64,000 nucleotides of DNA from Phragmites australis (lineage: Eukaryota; Streptophyta; Magnoliopsida; Poales; Poaceae), in the NCBI RefSeq assembly GCF_958298935.1, contig NC_084922.1, positions 2,606,501-2,670,500 on the forward strand. The letters are read 5' to 3'. The notes beneath the pieces are model-generated. The model searched no databases, was not told where the DNA came from, and saw nothing but the letters and a program-made list of their open reading frames with translations. The number at the start of each line of letters is the position of its first letter. Position 1 is the stretch's first letter. Shown piece after piece: positions 23,965-35,700 of this stretch. The position numbers were made by a program, and so were the translations under genes.

Positions 23965-24520
23965 TCCATTGACTGATTCTCCGTTTGGACAATCTTTCTT
24001 CTAGCTTTTCACTGAAAAAAATATAAGCTATCCAAATGGCTGACTTTTAGTCCCCATTTTTTTTTATAGTTTTTGGCTTAATAAAGAAACGGTTGTGACT
24101 GAAACAAACTAGAAGCAGGTTAAGACAAGTTTTTTTTGATTTTTTATGTGCTGAGAAGTTAAAAATTTATTTAAAAACTAATAAAAAAATTCAATAACCA
24201 CAATATTTTCTCAGCTAGACAGAAGCTCTAGAACCACAACCTATCCAAACAGGGCCTGAGTTGGCTTATATGTTTAGTGTGCCCGTTTGGATAGGTTGTG
24301 GCTTCGTAGCTTCTGGTTAACTGAGGAAGCAGTTGTGCTTGTTGAATTTTGGTTATTAGTTTTTATAATAAACTTTTAGTTTCTCAACATATTCAAAAGA
24401 CAGAAAAATCAATCAAAACCTGCTTCTCGGCTTTTAGTTTATTTTAGCAACGATCGCTTTCTCAGCCAGCTAAAAGCCACAAGAAGCTGGAGCTAGAAGC
24501 TAAACATTTAGATAGCTTTT
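23965..24520. mobile_element. two adjacent MITE-like units with GTTTGGATA ends
   Basis: The first unit (about 23965-24258) runs from CCGTTTGGACAATC to ACCTATCCAAACAGGG. The second (about 24282-24520) starts CCCGTTTGGATAGGTTG. The right end of the first and the left end of the second form an inverted pair around 24230-24325. Both interiors are full of AGCTTCT/AGAAGCT motifs. This fits grass hAT-type MITEs inserted next to each other. Exact ends and target duplications are not resolved. Confidence 0.5.
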
Positions 24521-25190
24521 GATTTTTTTTTTATGAAAAAGCTGAAAAAAAAAATCTATTTGAACGGAGGTAATATGATGTTGTGCTTGGTAATGTGCAA
24601 AGCTGCAATTATGTGCAATGATTCTATGCATAAGCATATAATTCAGAATTTATATTATCTATTAGATAATCACCTCAAGATTTTTTTCCTTTTTGGGGGG
24701 TGGGGTGAAGAGGTGACATGAATTGTTTCATAATATCCTTTTGTAAAGCTCATGTCATGTTCAAAGGAGTGAGAATTTGTGATTAAATATGTTTGCACTT
24801 TATATCTACTATGTGCATATATCAAAACATCTGAAAGCTTGTTTCATGTTTGAACTTTTTTAAAGAACAAAGATCTGAAGTGTGAACAATAAGTAAGATA
24901 GCATGAAAGCATGATCCTTATTTACCTTATAATTATGTTTTATTTTTTAAAGAACAAAGATATAGCTGCACATTCGAAACTTAAGAAACTAACTATTATC
25001 TCTAACAATATATTTTATTAACATTGTGTGAGAAATAAAATAGATAATATTAGACATAGATTTTAAAACTATTGCAAGGTATAATCATGATGTTTGTCTT
25101 ATTTAAACGTGTGCTACGACGCACATAATATACTTTAAAACTATCGTTAGATGCACTTATGCGAGTATATAGACAGTGTGGGTGCGACTG
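24521..25190. other. intergenic, no gene seen
   Basis: AT-rich sequence between the MITE cluster and the large fold-back. A motif AAAGAACAAAGAT occurs twice (near 24862 and 24950). No gene. Confidence 0.45.
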
Positions 25191-26416
25191 GGCAAAAATC
25201 CAAAAATAGATAACATACACGACCGTATTTATCAAAATAGATAACATATTACCGTATTATAAATTTAGCATACGTATTCGATACTTTATTTATCTAAAAA
25301 TTATTTTCAGTACACCGTGCACCGAAAAAGGTAGGACCAACCCATATTCAGCATCTCACTGTGCATCATATGTGGCTCATGAGGTGTTGAAAATCACATG
25401 TATTTAGCACCCCATATGCTGAATATAGTGCATAATACCATATTCGATACATGAGGTGCTGAATATAGTTATGCATCATCACTTGCCCCATATTAATAAT
25501 AACCTAAGCGAGTTCAATTTCCCTTTCACTCTTCTTTAAAATGATGATCTTCTGTTACTCCAAAAATTTTATAACTTTTTGTATATGTTACATAATTCAC
25601 GCGCAACCCATTTTAATTGGATTCACTGAAAATCATTTGTATACTTTAAACTAAAATTCAAAAAAAAACTTTTATAACTTCTAACAATTATTAGTGTCTC
25701 AAATAAATTCCTAAAAATCCAGGAAAATTCACCAATATTCTTATTATGCGATGTAAATTTCTAAAATTATTTTTTAGCACTAGGTTATATAGTGAAAAAG
25801 TGAGTTATGAACTTTTTCACCATATAACTTACATCTAGAAATAATTGTAGAAATTAGTTCATCACATAAGAAGAATCCTAGTAATTTTTTCAGTTTTTTA
25901 GGAATTTATTTGAGGCACAATTGTTAGAAGTTATAAAAGTAGCATTTTTTGAGAATTTTATTTTAAAGTATAAAAATGATTTTTAGTGAATCTAACTAAA
26001 ATATGTTGCACATAGATTATGTAACATGTAAAAAAATTATAAGATTTTTGAGTAATAGAAGACCATCATTTTAAAGAAGAGTGGAAAGGAAATTGAACTC
26101 GATGAGGTTACTGTTTATGCAGGGCAAGTGACGGTGCACAGCCATATTCAGCTCCTCATGTGTCGAATATAACATTGTGCACCATGTTTATCACATGAGG
26201 TACCGAATACATGTGTTAAATATGGTGTACAGTGGCATATTCGGTACATGAGATGTTGAATATGTGGCTCGTTACATCTTTTTTGTGTACAGTATATCGA
26301 AAATAAGTTTTCGATAAATAATATATTGAATACGTATGCTAAATTTATAATTATAATACTATATTATCTATTTTAATAAATACAATCACATATGTTATCT
26401 ATTTATAGATTTTGGC
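25191..26416. mobile_element. 1.2-kb fold-back element with ~600-bp arms
   Basis: The left arm (25191 to about 25800) is the imperfect inverted complement of the right arm (about 25815 to 26416). The outer ends read GGCAAAAATCCAAAAATAGA and, inverted, GCCAAAATCTATAAATAGAT. The centre is at about 25806, between AGTGAAAAAGT and ACTTTTTCACC. There is no coding sequence. Long arms and tiny loop fit a fold-back or MULE-derived non-autonomous element. I could not find a clean target duplication. A transcript would fold into one long hairpin. Confidence 0.75.
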
Positions 26417-26730
26417 GGGACTGCGCGCCGGGGCCACTCACAGGACTCGTATCCACCACGTCGGAGCCACACCGGGTCCACGCATCGAGAAAAAATAAAG
26501 GTTAGATATACCCGGAGGGCGAAAAAAAGATCCAACGCACAAACAGCATCCAAAACGCGCAGTCTATCCACGCACGCAGCCTTGGAGCCTCCCTCCCTCC
26601 CTCCCTTCTACTTGCTCCATCCCTTCCCATTTCTCTCCTCGCTCCCTTGTACATTTTGAGGACATCGCAGCCGAGTCACGCACGCCTCCGACCTGCTCCC
26701 TAACCGCCTCGCCGGAGGAGGAGGAGGAGG
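26417..26730 (+). promoter_or_regulatory. proximal upstream region and leader of the 26731 gene
   Basis: GC-rich with a pyrimidine run (CCTCCCTCCCTCCCTTC near 26590) typical of a grass 5' leader, directly after the fold-back element. The element therefore ends only about 315 bp before the start codon. No unambiguous TATA box. Confidence 0.4.
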
Positions 26731-29700
26731 ATGGAGATCGACGAGGCGGTGCGCGGGAGCAGCGACCGGCGGCTGCGCACCAAGTACGGCAACGCCGTCT
26801 ACGTCGTCCAGCGGGCCTTCGCGCTCTACCCGTAAGCTCCCCCTCCCCCTCCATCTCCTCCCGAGACGGGGCGGGCGGATTGGGTTTAGCGGCGGCGGTG
26901 GCGGCCGTAGTGGTGTGCTGGTTCCGCGATGATCCGTCCACTGGGAAGCTTCAGATTCGGGGCGGCCGCGCTAGCCGCGCGTGCGATCGGGCCGGGGTTT
27001 AGCTAGGAGGCGCTGGTGGTGACGCGGGGCTGTGGTTCTGTTTTTTGGTTGGTTGATCCAGCGGAGCGATAGGATTGAGTTTGCGGAAGCGGCGGGGGGA
27101 TGTCTGTGGGAAAATCAAGTTGACGCGTGCTAGCGGAGTAGATCTCAAACTGACTGGCAGTGCAGCTCTTTGGTTCCAGCGTGCAGCCTTTGCTTGCCCT
27201 GCTGCAACGCAATTGCGTCGTAGGGGCGGTGGTTGCATTTGTGTGCAATCTGTTGGATAATTGTGTGTGTAAGCTTTGGACCAGCATACATCTATTTGGA
27301 TTTCAAGACGGTCTAATTTGGTTGGCAGAGCAGTCAATTTGAGTTACTAATCTTAATTGTTTAGTGATCAGCTTTCGGTTGGAATCCTCAGTCACAAACT
27401 ATTTTGTCTATTGCCTTAAACCACTGGTTGAAGTGGATGTCTTTAATCTGTCTCCAGAAACAGCGGAAAGTAGGTACATTGCTCCTGTTGTTGTTCAGTC
27501 AGGTTTTGTTGGCTGGTCTTAGGCCAGCCAGGAGCAAACTGCATAGAGATTAGGCATTAAGCTGTAAATAATTTTGTACTTATCATTGAAGTTTACTAAG
27601 AGGAACTGCAATCAAGTCAATATGCACCCTTACAGGGTAAGAAAACCAGTGATGCATGTCTATGATTTAAACATTACCTGATGATGTTATCCTTGTATAC
27701 AGTCTTCTTTAAAAACTCCATCTAATTAAATCGGTACTGAACCTTTGGGTGATCAACTCTGCCTTTCATTATGCTCAGCATTGCAAATAGGGTACAAGGT
27801 AGATGTCCTCAAAATGTACAAGGATAGTTTATTTTCTTCAGAAGATACTTTATAACCCTTTGATTCCTTTCTCTGTTTTCTTAAAAGGTTTCATGTGTCT
27901 AATGTTTGATGTTGGTGGTGGGTTGAATGCCAAGACTATGTGGATATCGCTGCTGTCTAAATCTCATTAATTTAACTTTGCAGGTTTGAGGAAGTTGCCT
28001 TCAGCTTTAATGGTGGGAAGGATTCAACTGTAAATATCTTTATGTTCTCCTTTTCTCATCATATTTTGTATATTTAGTGTCAATTAATATCTCTTGATAT
28101 GTTTGACACAATACCAAATGTTATGTATCGTTAGGTGCTCCTGCATTTACTCCGGGCTGGTTACTACCTTTACAAAAAGGATTCTGGTGATGTAGCCCAA
28201 ATGGATCCTGTTAAAAACTGTCTAGTGCGTACCATCTATTTTGAGAGTCCTTGTGCTTTCCCTGAAATCAACTCATTCACTTATGAGACCGTCTCAACGT
28301 AAGAGCTAAGATTTGTTTGATTGTTTCCTTCATATATTTGCTATTTTGAGAAGCCAAATTGATTTTTGTTCTGTTCTTTCTCCGCACTCCACAGTTATGG
28401 CTTGCCACTGGAAACTATCCAATCAGATTTCAAGTCTGGCCTAGAAGGCCTATTGAAAGAGAAGCCTACTAAAGCAATTTTCATTGGCACAAGAATTGGT
28501 GATCCAAATGCGGTGATTCTCTTGTTCCATTGCTGAGTTGTTCTTCACAACCCCACATATCTATTATGTGCAATACTTATGCCCATCTGCATTCAGAATA
28601 TTCTACGCGTTTTGGTATCCCTACAGACCTATGAGTAACTACAATTTTCAAATTATAGGTTGGTCAAGAACAGTTTTCTCCTAGTTCACCTGGTTGGCCT
28701 CCCTTTATGAGGGTGAATCCTATCTTGGATTGGTCATACAGGTTTTTCTCCTGATCATATAAATCAGTCAAACCTTGCCTTTTCTAGCCTGCTAATTCAG
28801 GTGCTAATGATCATTATCTTTCTGTGGCAGGGATGTTTGGTCTTTTCTCTTAACATGTAATGTCAAATACTGCAGCCTTTATGATGAAGGGTAGGTTCTA
28901 TTTTGATGTTAAGAACGTCTGACTCTTAATTGCTTGGATGCACAATTTATAGGTGTTAGGTCTCTCGATACCTTTGGAGTCAAATGCGCTATGACATGCT
29001 GTTGATTTAGAAAAAATGCCCTCTAAAAAGGATGTGTTTCTTCTTTCTTTGGATGATCAGTTTTGTTACTTTGTATTCTGGACTTCAGCTCATTTTGTGA
29101 ACCCATCTTGATATTGATGCTGCTGCAGAAGTATTCTGGTCTTCCATAAAAACTTTCCAATATAACTTACGTCTTCATGTACCTGTACTGATTTCAGGTA
29201 TACTTCCATTGGGAGCGTACATGATACTGTTCCAAATGCACTTCTTAGTGATTCATCAACTGGGAAAAGCTTTAGACCAGCATACATGCTATCAGATGGA
29301 AGGCTTGAAAGAGCGGGTAGAACAAAAAAGACTAATCATAAAATAGAAATGAATTCTGTTGCAAGCAATGGCATGAACAATATTGAGGGAGAACAGACGA
29401 TCTCGCGCTCGGCTTCAATCATTGTAGTTGGTGATGAAATATTGTGAGTAAGCCCTTCGACTTATCGCAATGGATGTAATTCTGTTATGCTCAAGGTTCT
29501 TACACTTGGAGTAGGTTTTTTCTTGGTAGCAATGTAACACGGGAGTTTTTTCTTTTCTTGATATTTATGTCACAATTCTACAAATTCTTTTCATCTTTGG
29601 CATTGTTTTTGGATTAATGCTTAAATTATATTGCATCAGCAGTCTGGACACTGTAGAGCAAATAAGAAAAGTGTAGCCAGCCATTCGAAAGTCCAGATAT

Positions 29701-32700
29701 ACATTGTATTATTGGATTTATTTAATTATGCCAGAGAACTTAATGTTAATAGGCGATTTCATTTTGTCACATTTCTTGAAAATCCGTTGTTTATCCTTGA
29801 TGGATAATCGGACCTGGGTATCTTTGTGGAAATTTTCACCTAAACAACCTTCATTTTATACAGTTAATTCATATCTACCCATTTTGGTACTTCAGGTTTG
29901 GCACAACTGAGGATAAACTAGGAGCAGCCTTATGCAAGAAGCTTCATGCAATTGGGTGGCGGGTATCTCATGTAGCAGTTGTTCAAAATGAAGTAAGACA
30001 ATTCATGTGTTGGAATAGTAGTGTGACCTACAATTTTTATGTGGCAGCCCACGTTGAGACAAATAGATTGCTGCAATTTTGTTGTGAAATATGCTATTTA
30101 GCTGCCAGTGCCTGCCACCGTTGTGTCATTTTCCGGAAATGTAATCTAATAGAACATGCATGTGATGTCCTTGTAGATTGACTCTGTTGCTGAAGAAGTT
30201 GAACATCGTAAATCTACAGATGACATGGTTAGTATCTATAGTCTTTTCATTGTATGAAGTTTTAAGGTAGTTGTGTAATGAAATTCTTGTTGTATTTAAG
30301 GTGTTTATTTTTGGAGGACTTGGGCCTCTACATTCAGACGTTTCTTTGGCTGGTGTCGCAAAAGCATTTGGAGTTCGTCTGGTGCGTCCATTAATATACT
30401 TGCTGCAAAAAGGACTTCCTGTTGTATTTATTCATTTATGACTTTTTCGATATGATTTCTCATTGTTATACTATTCTTTGGTGTGGTTTATGCATTTTTT
30501 ATTCAACAACGAAGAAAAGCTTGTGCATTAACCTATAGTGGTCCGCTATTATTATCACAAGAAAATTTTGTTGTTACCGCATTGTGAAATGTAGAATCTT
30601 CTCGATTGTATAACCATGAATTGTTATCATACATCAAATTGTTGTTTCATAAATTTCACTTGGTAAAATGCCATTTCCTGGTATCAACTATTTGTACTTT
30701 GAATTATCACAGGCTCCCGATGAAGAGTTTGAGGATTATCTTAGTCAACTCATGGGAAACAATTACACTGGTGATCGAAATGAGGTAATCTGTGTTAGCA
30801 ATAACAACTTGTATTACCTAGAGGTCCCTAGCCTAGTATATATATATATATATACATGTACAGGTGATAATTTGTAAAGAACTCCGTTATAGTCTGGGGA
30901 TATTACACAGAGCAACATATATCTAACACCCCCCACAAACTCATGAGGGATCAACCGCACTGAGTTTGGAAAGATAGAACTTGTGCAGCTTTACTCTGTG
31001 CCTTTATGAAGAAATTAGCCAACAAAAGCTCGGAAGGAACATACTGAAGAGCAATCTCTTGATCCTGTACCTGTGTCCATGTATAAGAAGCATCAACACC
31101 AATATGCTTGGTGAGCTCATGCTTCACCGGATTCCGAGCATTACTGATAGCACATGTACTGTATGAGAAAAGAGGAGTAGGTGCAGGAGAAAAAACACCA
31201 AAATCCTCAAGTAACCATCGTAGCCGAGTTCCGCAATCAATAATGCCATAGCTTGCAACTCAGTCTCTGCACTAAAATGAGAAACCACGGTCTGCTTTTT
31301 AGTCTTCCAAGCAATGAGAGAACCACTAAGGAAAACACAGTAGACAGAAATAGATCGACAATCAGAAAGATCACTAGCCTAAATAGCGTCAGAATAAGCA
31401 TGAAGCTGTAAAGAGTTGGAGCGTGAAAAGAAAAGACGACGAGAGATAGTCCCATGAAGATAGCGCAAAATGCATAGGAGATGACTATAGTGGAGCTTAG
31501 TGGGAGTAGAAACGAACTGCCTGAGGATGTACACTGCATGAGAAATGTCAGGACGAATGACACCAAGGTAAACAAGATTCTCAACTAGATGACGGTAGCG
31601 AGTAGGATCCGCAAGAGGCTCACAATCAGTAGACCGTCCATGGAGTCTCAACAGTGCACTTATTAGTGAGAGAAACACGATGAAGATGATCATGAATATA
31701 CTTCTCTTGGGATAGAAAGAAACCCTCAAAAGTAGAAGAAATCTCAATCCCAAGAAAGTAGCGAAGAGAACCAATATCTGACTTAAGAAACTGCTCATTG
31801 AAACGAGCTTTCACAAAAACAATATAATCAAAATCATCTCCTGTAATGATCATGTCATCAACATACAAGAGAAGAAGAGTCTGACTGTGAGAGGAAGTGT
31901 GAACAAAGAGCACAGGATCATGAGCACTGGCAGAAAAACCAGCGACAATGGTCACAGAAGAAAAATACTCAAACCAGACTTGAGGGTCTTACTTAAGGCT
32001 ATAGAGAGAGCGATAGAGACGACAAACCATGCTATCAGGAATAGAATACCTTGACGGTGGGTGCATGTAGACCTCTTCACGTAACCCACCATTAAGAAAA
32101 ACATTCTTGACATCAAGCTGGGAGATAGATCACTGACGCACAGAAGCAACGACAAGAAGAGTGCACACTATGGTCATGTGGGCTACAAGAGCAAAAGTTT
32201 CATCATAGCGACCATGCTCTTGCTAAAAAACAACGAGCGACAAGACGAGCCTTATAGTGTTCAAGAGAACCATCAGAGCGGGTCTTAACCTTATAGACCC
32301 ACTTGCACGTGATAGGACGAACATGATTGGGAAGAGGAACAAGATCCCATGTTTCGGTGCGCTCAAGAGCAGCAAGCTCCTCAGCCATTGCATGCTATCA
32401 TTCCTGATGAACAACAGCATCACGATAAGAAGACGGCTCATCAGGAACGGCACCAGCAAAGCCAAAAACGACCAGGAGGTCAAATCAAATGGCGACTGCG
32501 AAGAGAATAGAGAGGAGAACAAGGAATTGAATCACCAGAAGGAGATGACTCATTAGAAAACGACACAGAAGGATGTGAGACAACACGGGAAGATCACGAG
32601 ACGAGGAGGCCAAATGCGTGGAAGGCACCGAAGAAGGCACAATAGGAGAGGACGCCAACAGTGTCCGAGGAAGAGAAGAAGAAACATGGACGGGTGTGGC

Positions 32701-35700
32701 AGGAAAAGTGAGAAAGGACATAGGCTCGAATAAGGATGCTGAAGAGGTGGAAGGAGAGGTACGAGGATAGAATGGACGAGGCTCGTCAAAAGTAACATCT
32801 TGAGAAATATGCATCCAGTGAGCAATAGGGTCCCAACACTTAGAATCTTTATGCTCAGCACTGTAACGAAAAAAGACTCAACAGATTGAGCGGTCAGTTT
32901 GGTACGTTCACCAGGAGGGAGGGGAGGGGGGGAGGACGTAACAAACATAGCCAAAAAGATGAAAAGAGTAGACAAGAAGATGCCCACATAAACGCTCAAA
33001 AAGAATCCCACCCTTGAGAGCAGAGTTAGATATCGACCAAGTATGTGGAAGTGGAGACCGTCTTAGCCTAAAAATGAAATAGAATAGAAGAGGCAAGCAT
33101 AAGAGCACGAGTTGTCTCGAGGAAATGACGATGCTTGCGCTCAGTAATACCATTCTGAGCATGAGCTCTAGGACAGGAGAACTGAGACAATGTACCCTGT
33201 TCAGCAAGAAAGGAACGAAGATGCCTAGAAAGAAATTCGCCAACAGAGTCAGCACAAAAAACACGAATAGGAGTGTCAAACTGGGTGCGAATTATAGTGG
33301 CAAAGTGCTTATATATAGATAACACATCACTAAGAGAAAATATGGAATAAATCCAAGTGTGGCAAGAGAAATCATCTATAAAGATTATGTAGTAGTTATG
33401 ACCCCCTTTCGAAACAAAGGGAGCTGGACCCTATACATCTGATTGAACAATATCAAAAGGACGTTGAGATACTGACTTACTATGAGGATAAAGAAGTTGA
33501 ACCTATTTGACAAGCTGACAACTGTAAGGAACTGTCCAAATAATATTCTAATTAATCACCAGGAGGATCATTATTCATAATCACAACCTCGATGATTAAC
33601 CAAAATATCATCCCGGTAGTCTCAGCATGTGTTTTGTGCCAAAGGATCGGAAACACATGCCTTCCAACAGGTACATCACAACATAGCTTAATAAAGAGCG
33701 AGTAATAAACATTTATATTACAAGTATTAAACATGCAACTGATTTCAACAATGTACAACAAAAGCGAGTTAGGAGGAGACAAAAACCCCTCAACTCCTAA
33801 CCACAAAAGAACTACGCAGCGGAAAGTTAAACTTATAAACAACAAAAGAGAACTAAGCCACATGCCCTTAGGCACTGTCCCAAAAACGCCACTTTCAGAG
33901 TAGGATGCACTACTCTTGCCCACCACCAAGATCGGCAGGCACAAAGTAGCTAAACACCGTCTCTTCCTCACCAGCAGCACCTGAAACGCAGGCATGAGTT
34001 CGAAGGGTACTCGCAAGACTTAAACCATATAAAGCACATAAACATAGCTCGACTTTAAGGATTATGCATTGAGCCATTAGCAAGGATAAAGCCACATGGC
34101 TATGTTAAACATAAACGGTAAGCAATCTAGACATCTATGTGTGAGCAACTAATTTAACCAACAACATGATTCTACCCTGCATATACCAACTGAACATAAA
34201 GGTAACTGTAACCAACATAAATATAAAACTAGAACCAACATGAGTATATATGTAACCAAGAACCAACTCGTCCATCTCCCACATAACCAACCACAACCAC
34301 AATCGAAACTTTACGACCGGGTGCAAATGAAACAATAGCATGCTCATGACCGAGAGTGCGGCATTTCGAAATGTTTATACACCCTGCAGGGGATACTTCT
34401 GGACCCATACGACTCGGGGACCATACGGCTTGTGCCACCCGCTAAAGTGCACACAAGGGGTACCCGTGTCAACCTTTCTCAACCAGCCCCAATCTTGTGG
34501 GGCATGCATCGCGCGGCACGACGATACTAGAACTACTCCCGGAGCAAACTAGTACCGCTTACAAGCCCGCCCGCTCACACCGTCGATGTCCACGCCCACA
34601 AAGCCACAACTGCGAAGGTATTCGGCTCGCTTTACCATTAGATCGGCATGTGGTGAGCAAGGTAAGTGCTAATACCAACTACCCGACGATCGGCCTTAAA
34701 CGATGCAAGCGGCCTACGGTGTCCGGGTTCCCTTCCCGAACTACCCCCGGACTTTCCTTGAGGGCAGATGACACCCCTAACACCGCCCACATCTCGTCTC
34801 ATACTCACCACTCAACCAACAATCATCAACCCATATCCAACATTGTGATCATAACAAAAGTAAATAACGCCTATGCTCGCGAACGATGAAACCATTCACC
34901 GCTCGACTTCTACCGAAAGACCTATGCATTGCTAAGCATTTCAATTAATTTGTAATCGAGACAACAACATATTCAAGGCGACAAGGGTATGGATAAACAA
35001 CATCTCAAGGTAGAAGATATGCAATTCAACATAGGATCAACCTATTTATACCCGACAATGACTCACTAAACATGCAAACATACACAAGCATCATTTATCA
35101 ATTTTAGACTTCATTCAATTCGATTAAACGGGTGTAATATGCAAACATAATATGTTGCCTGCCTTGATGTACTGGTTCACAAAGGTGCGGCGCCTCGGGA
35201 TCGACCTCGGTCTCCGGGATCGATGGATCGGCGTGTTCTAAGAAACATAACGCGTGCAATGATAAGTATAAATGAAATGCAACAATCTAAGTCACAAGGT
35301 GCAAATGATGAAATGCCATGAAACTATGCTTTAAAATGTAGGAAAATATTTTTCCTAGCTAAAACAAGTCATAAGAAGACTAGCAAAATTGGTTTCATCC
35401 ATTTTGGACTTGTAAAGAATTAATGGTGAATTAATGAAGCTTTAACCTAATTAATTAATCTCAGAAATTTAATTCATTATTTCATGGCTGGGGATATTTT
35501 TAATAGGTAGAGTAGGTTATTATGAAACCAACAAAATTTGTTTCATAATTTTTGGAGCTACAGATAATTTATTATGAATTTTACAAGTTTCAGTAAGCAG
35601 TAACTATGCTGTCTGGGTATACAGCGGTCAGACCGCAGGTATACTGGCGGTCAGACTGCCAAGAGTCGCGGTCAGACTGCCGGAAACGCGGTCAGACCGC

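Noticed and set aside
25182..26425. A 9-bp MULE target duplication around the large fold-back
   Set aside because: The flanks GTGCGACTG and GGGACTGCG look alike but do not match as direct repeats at any consistent element boundary.
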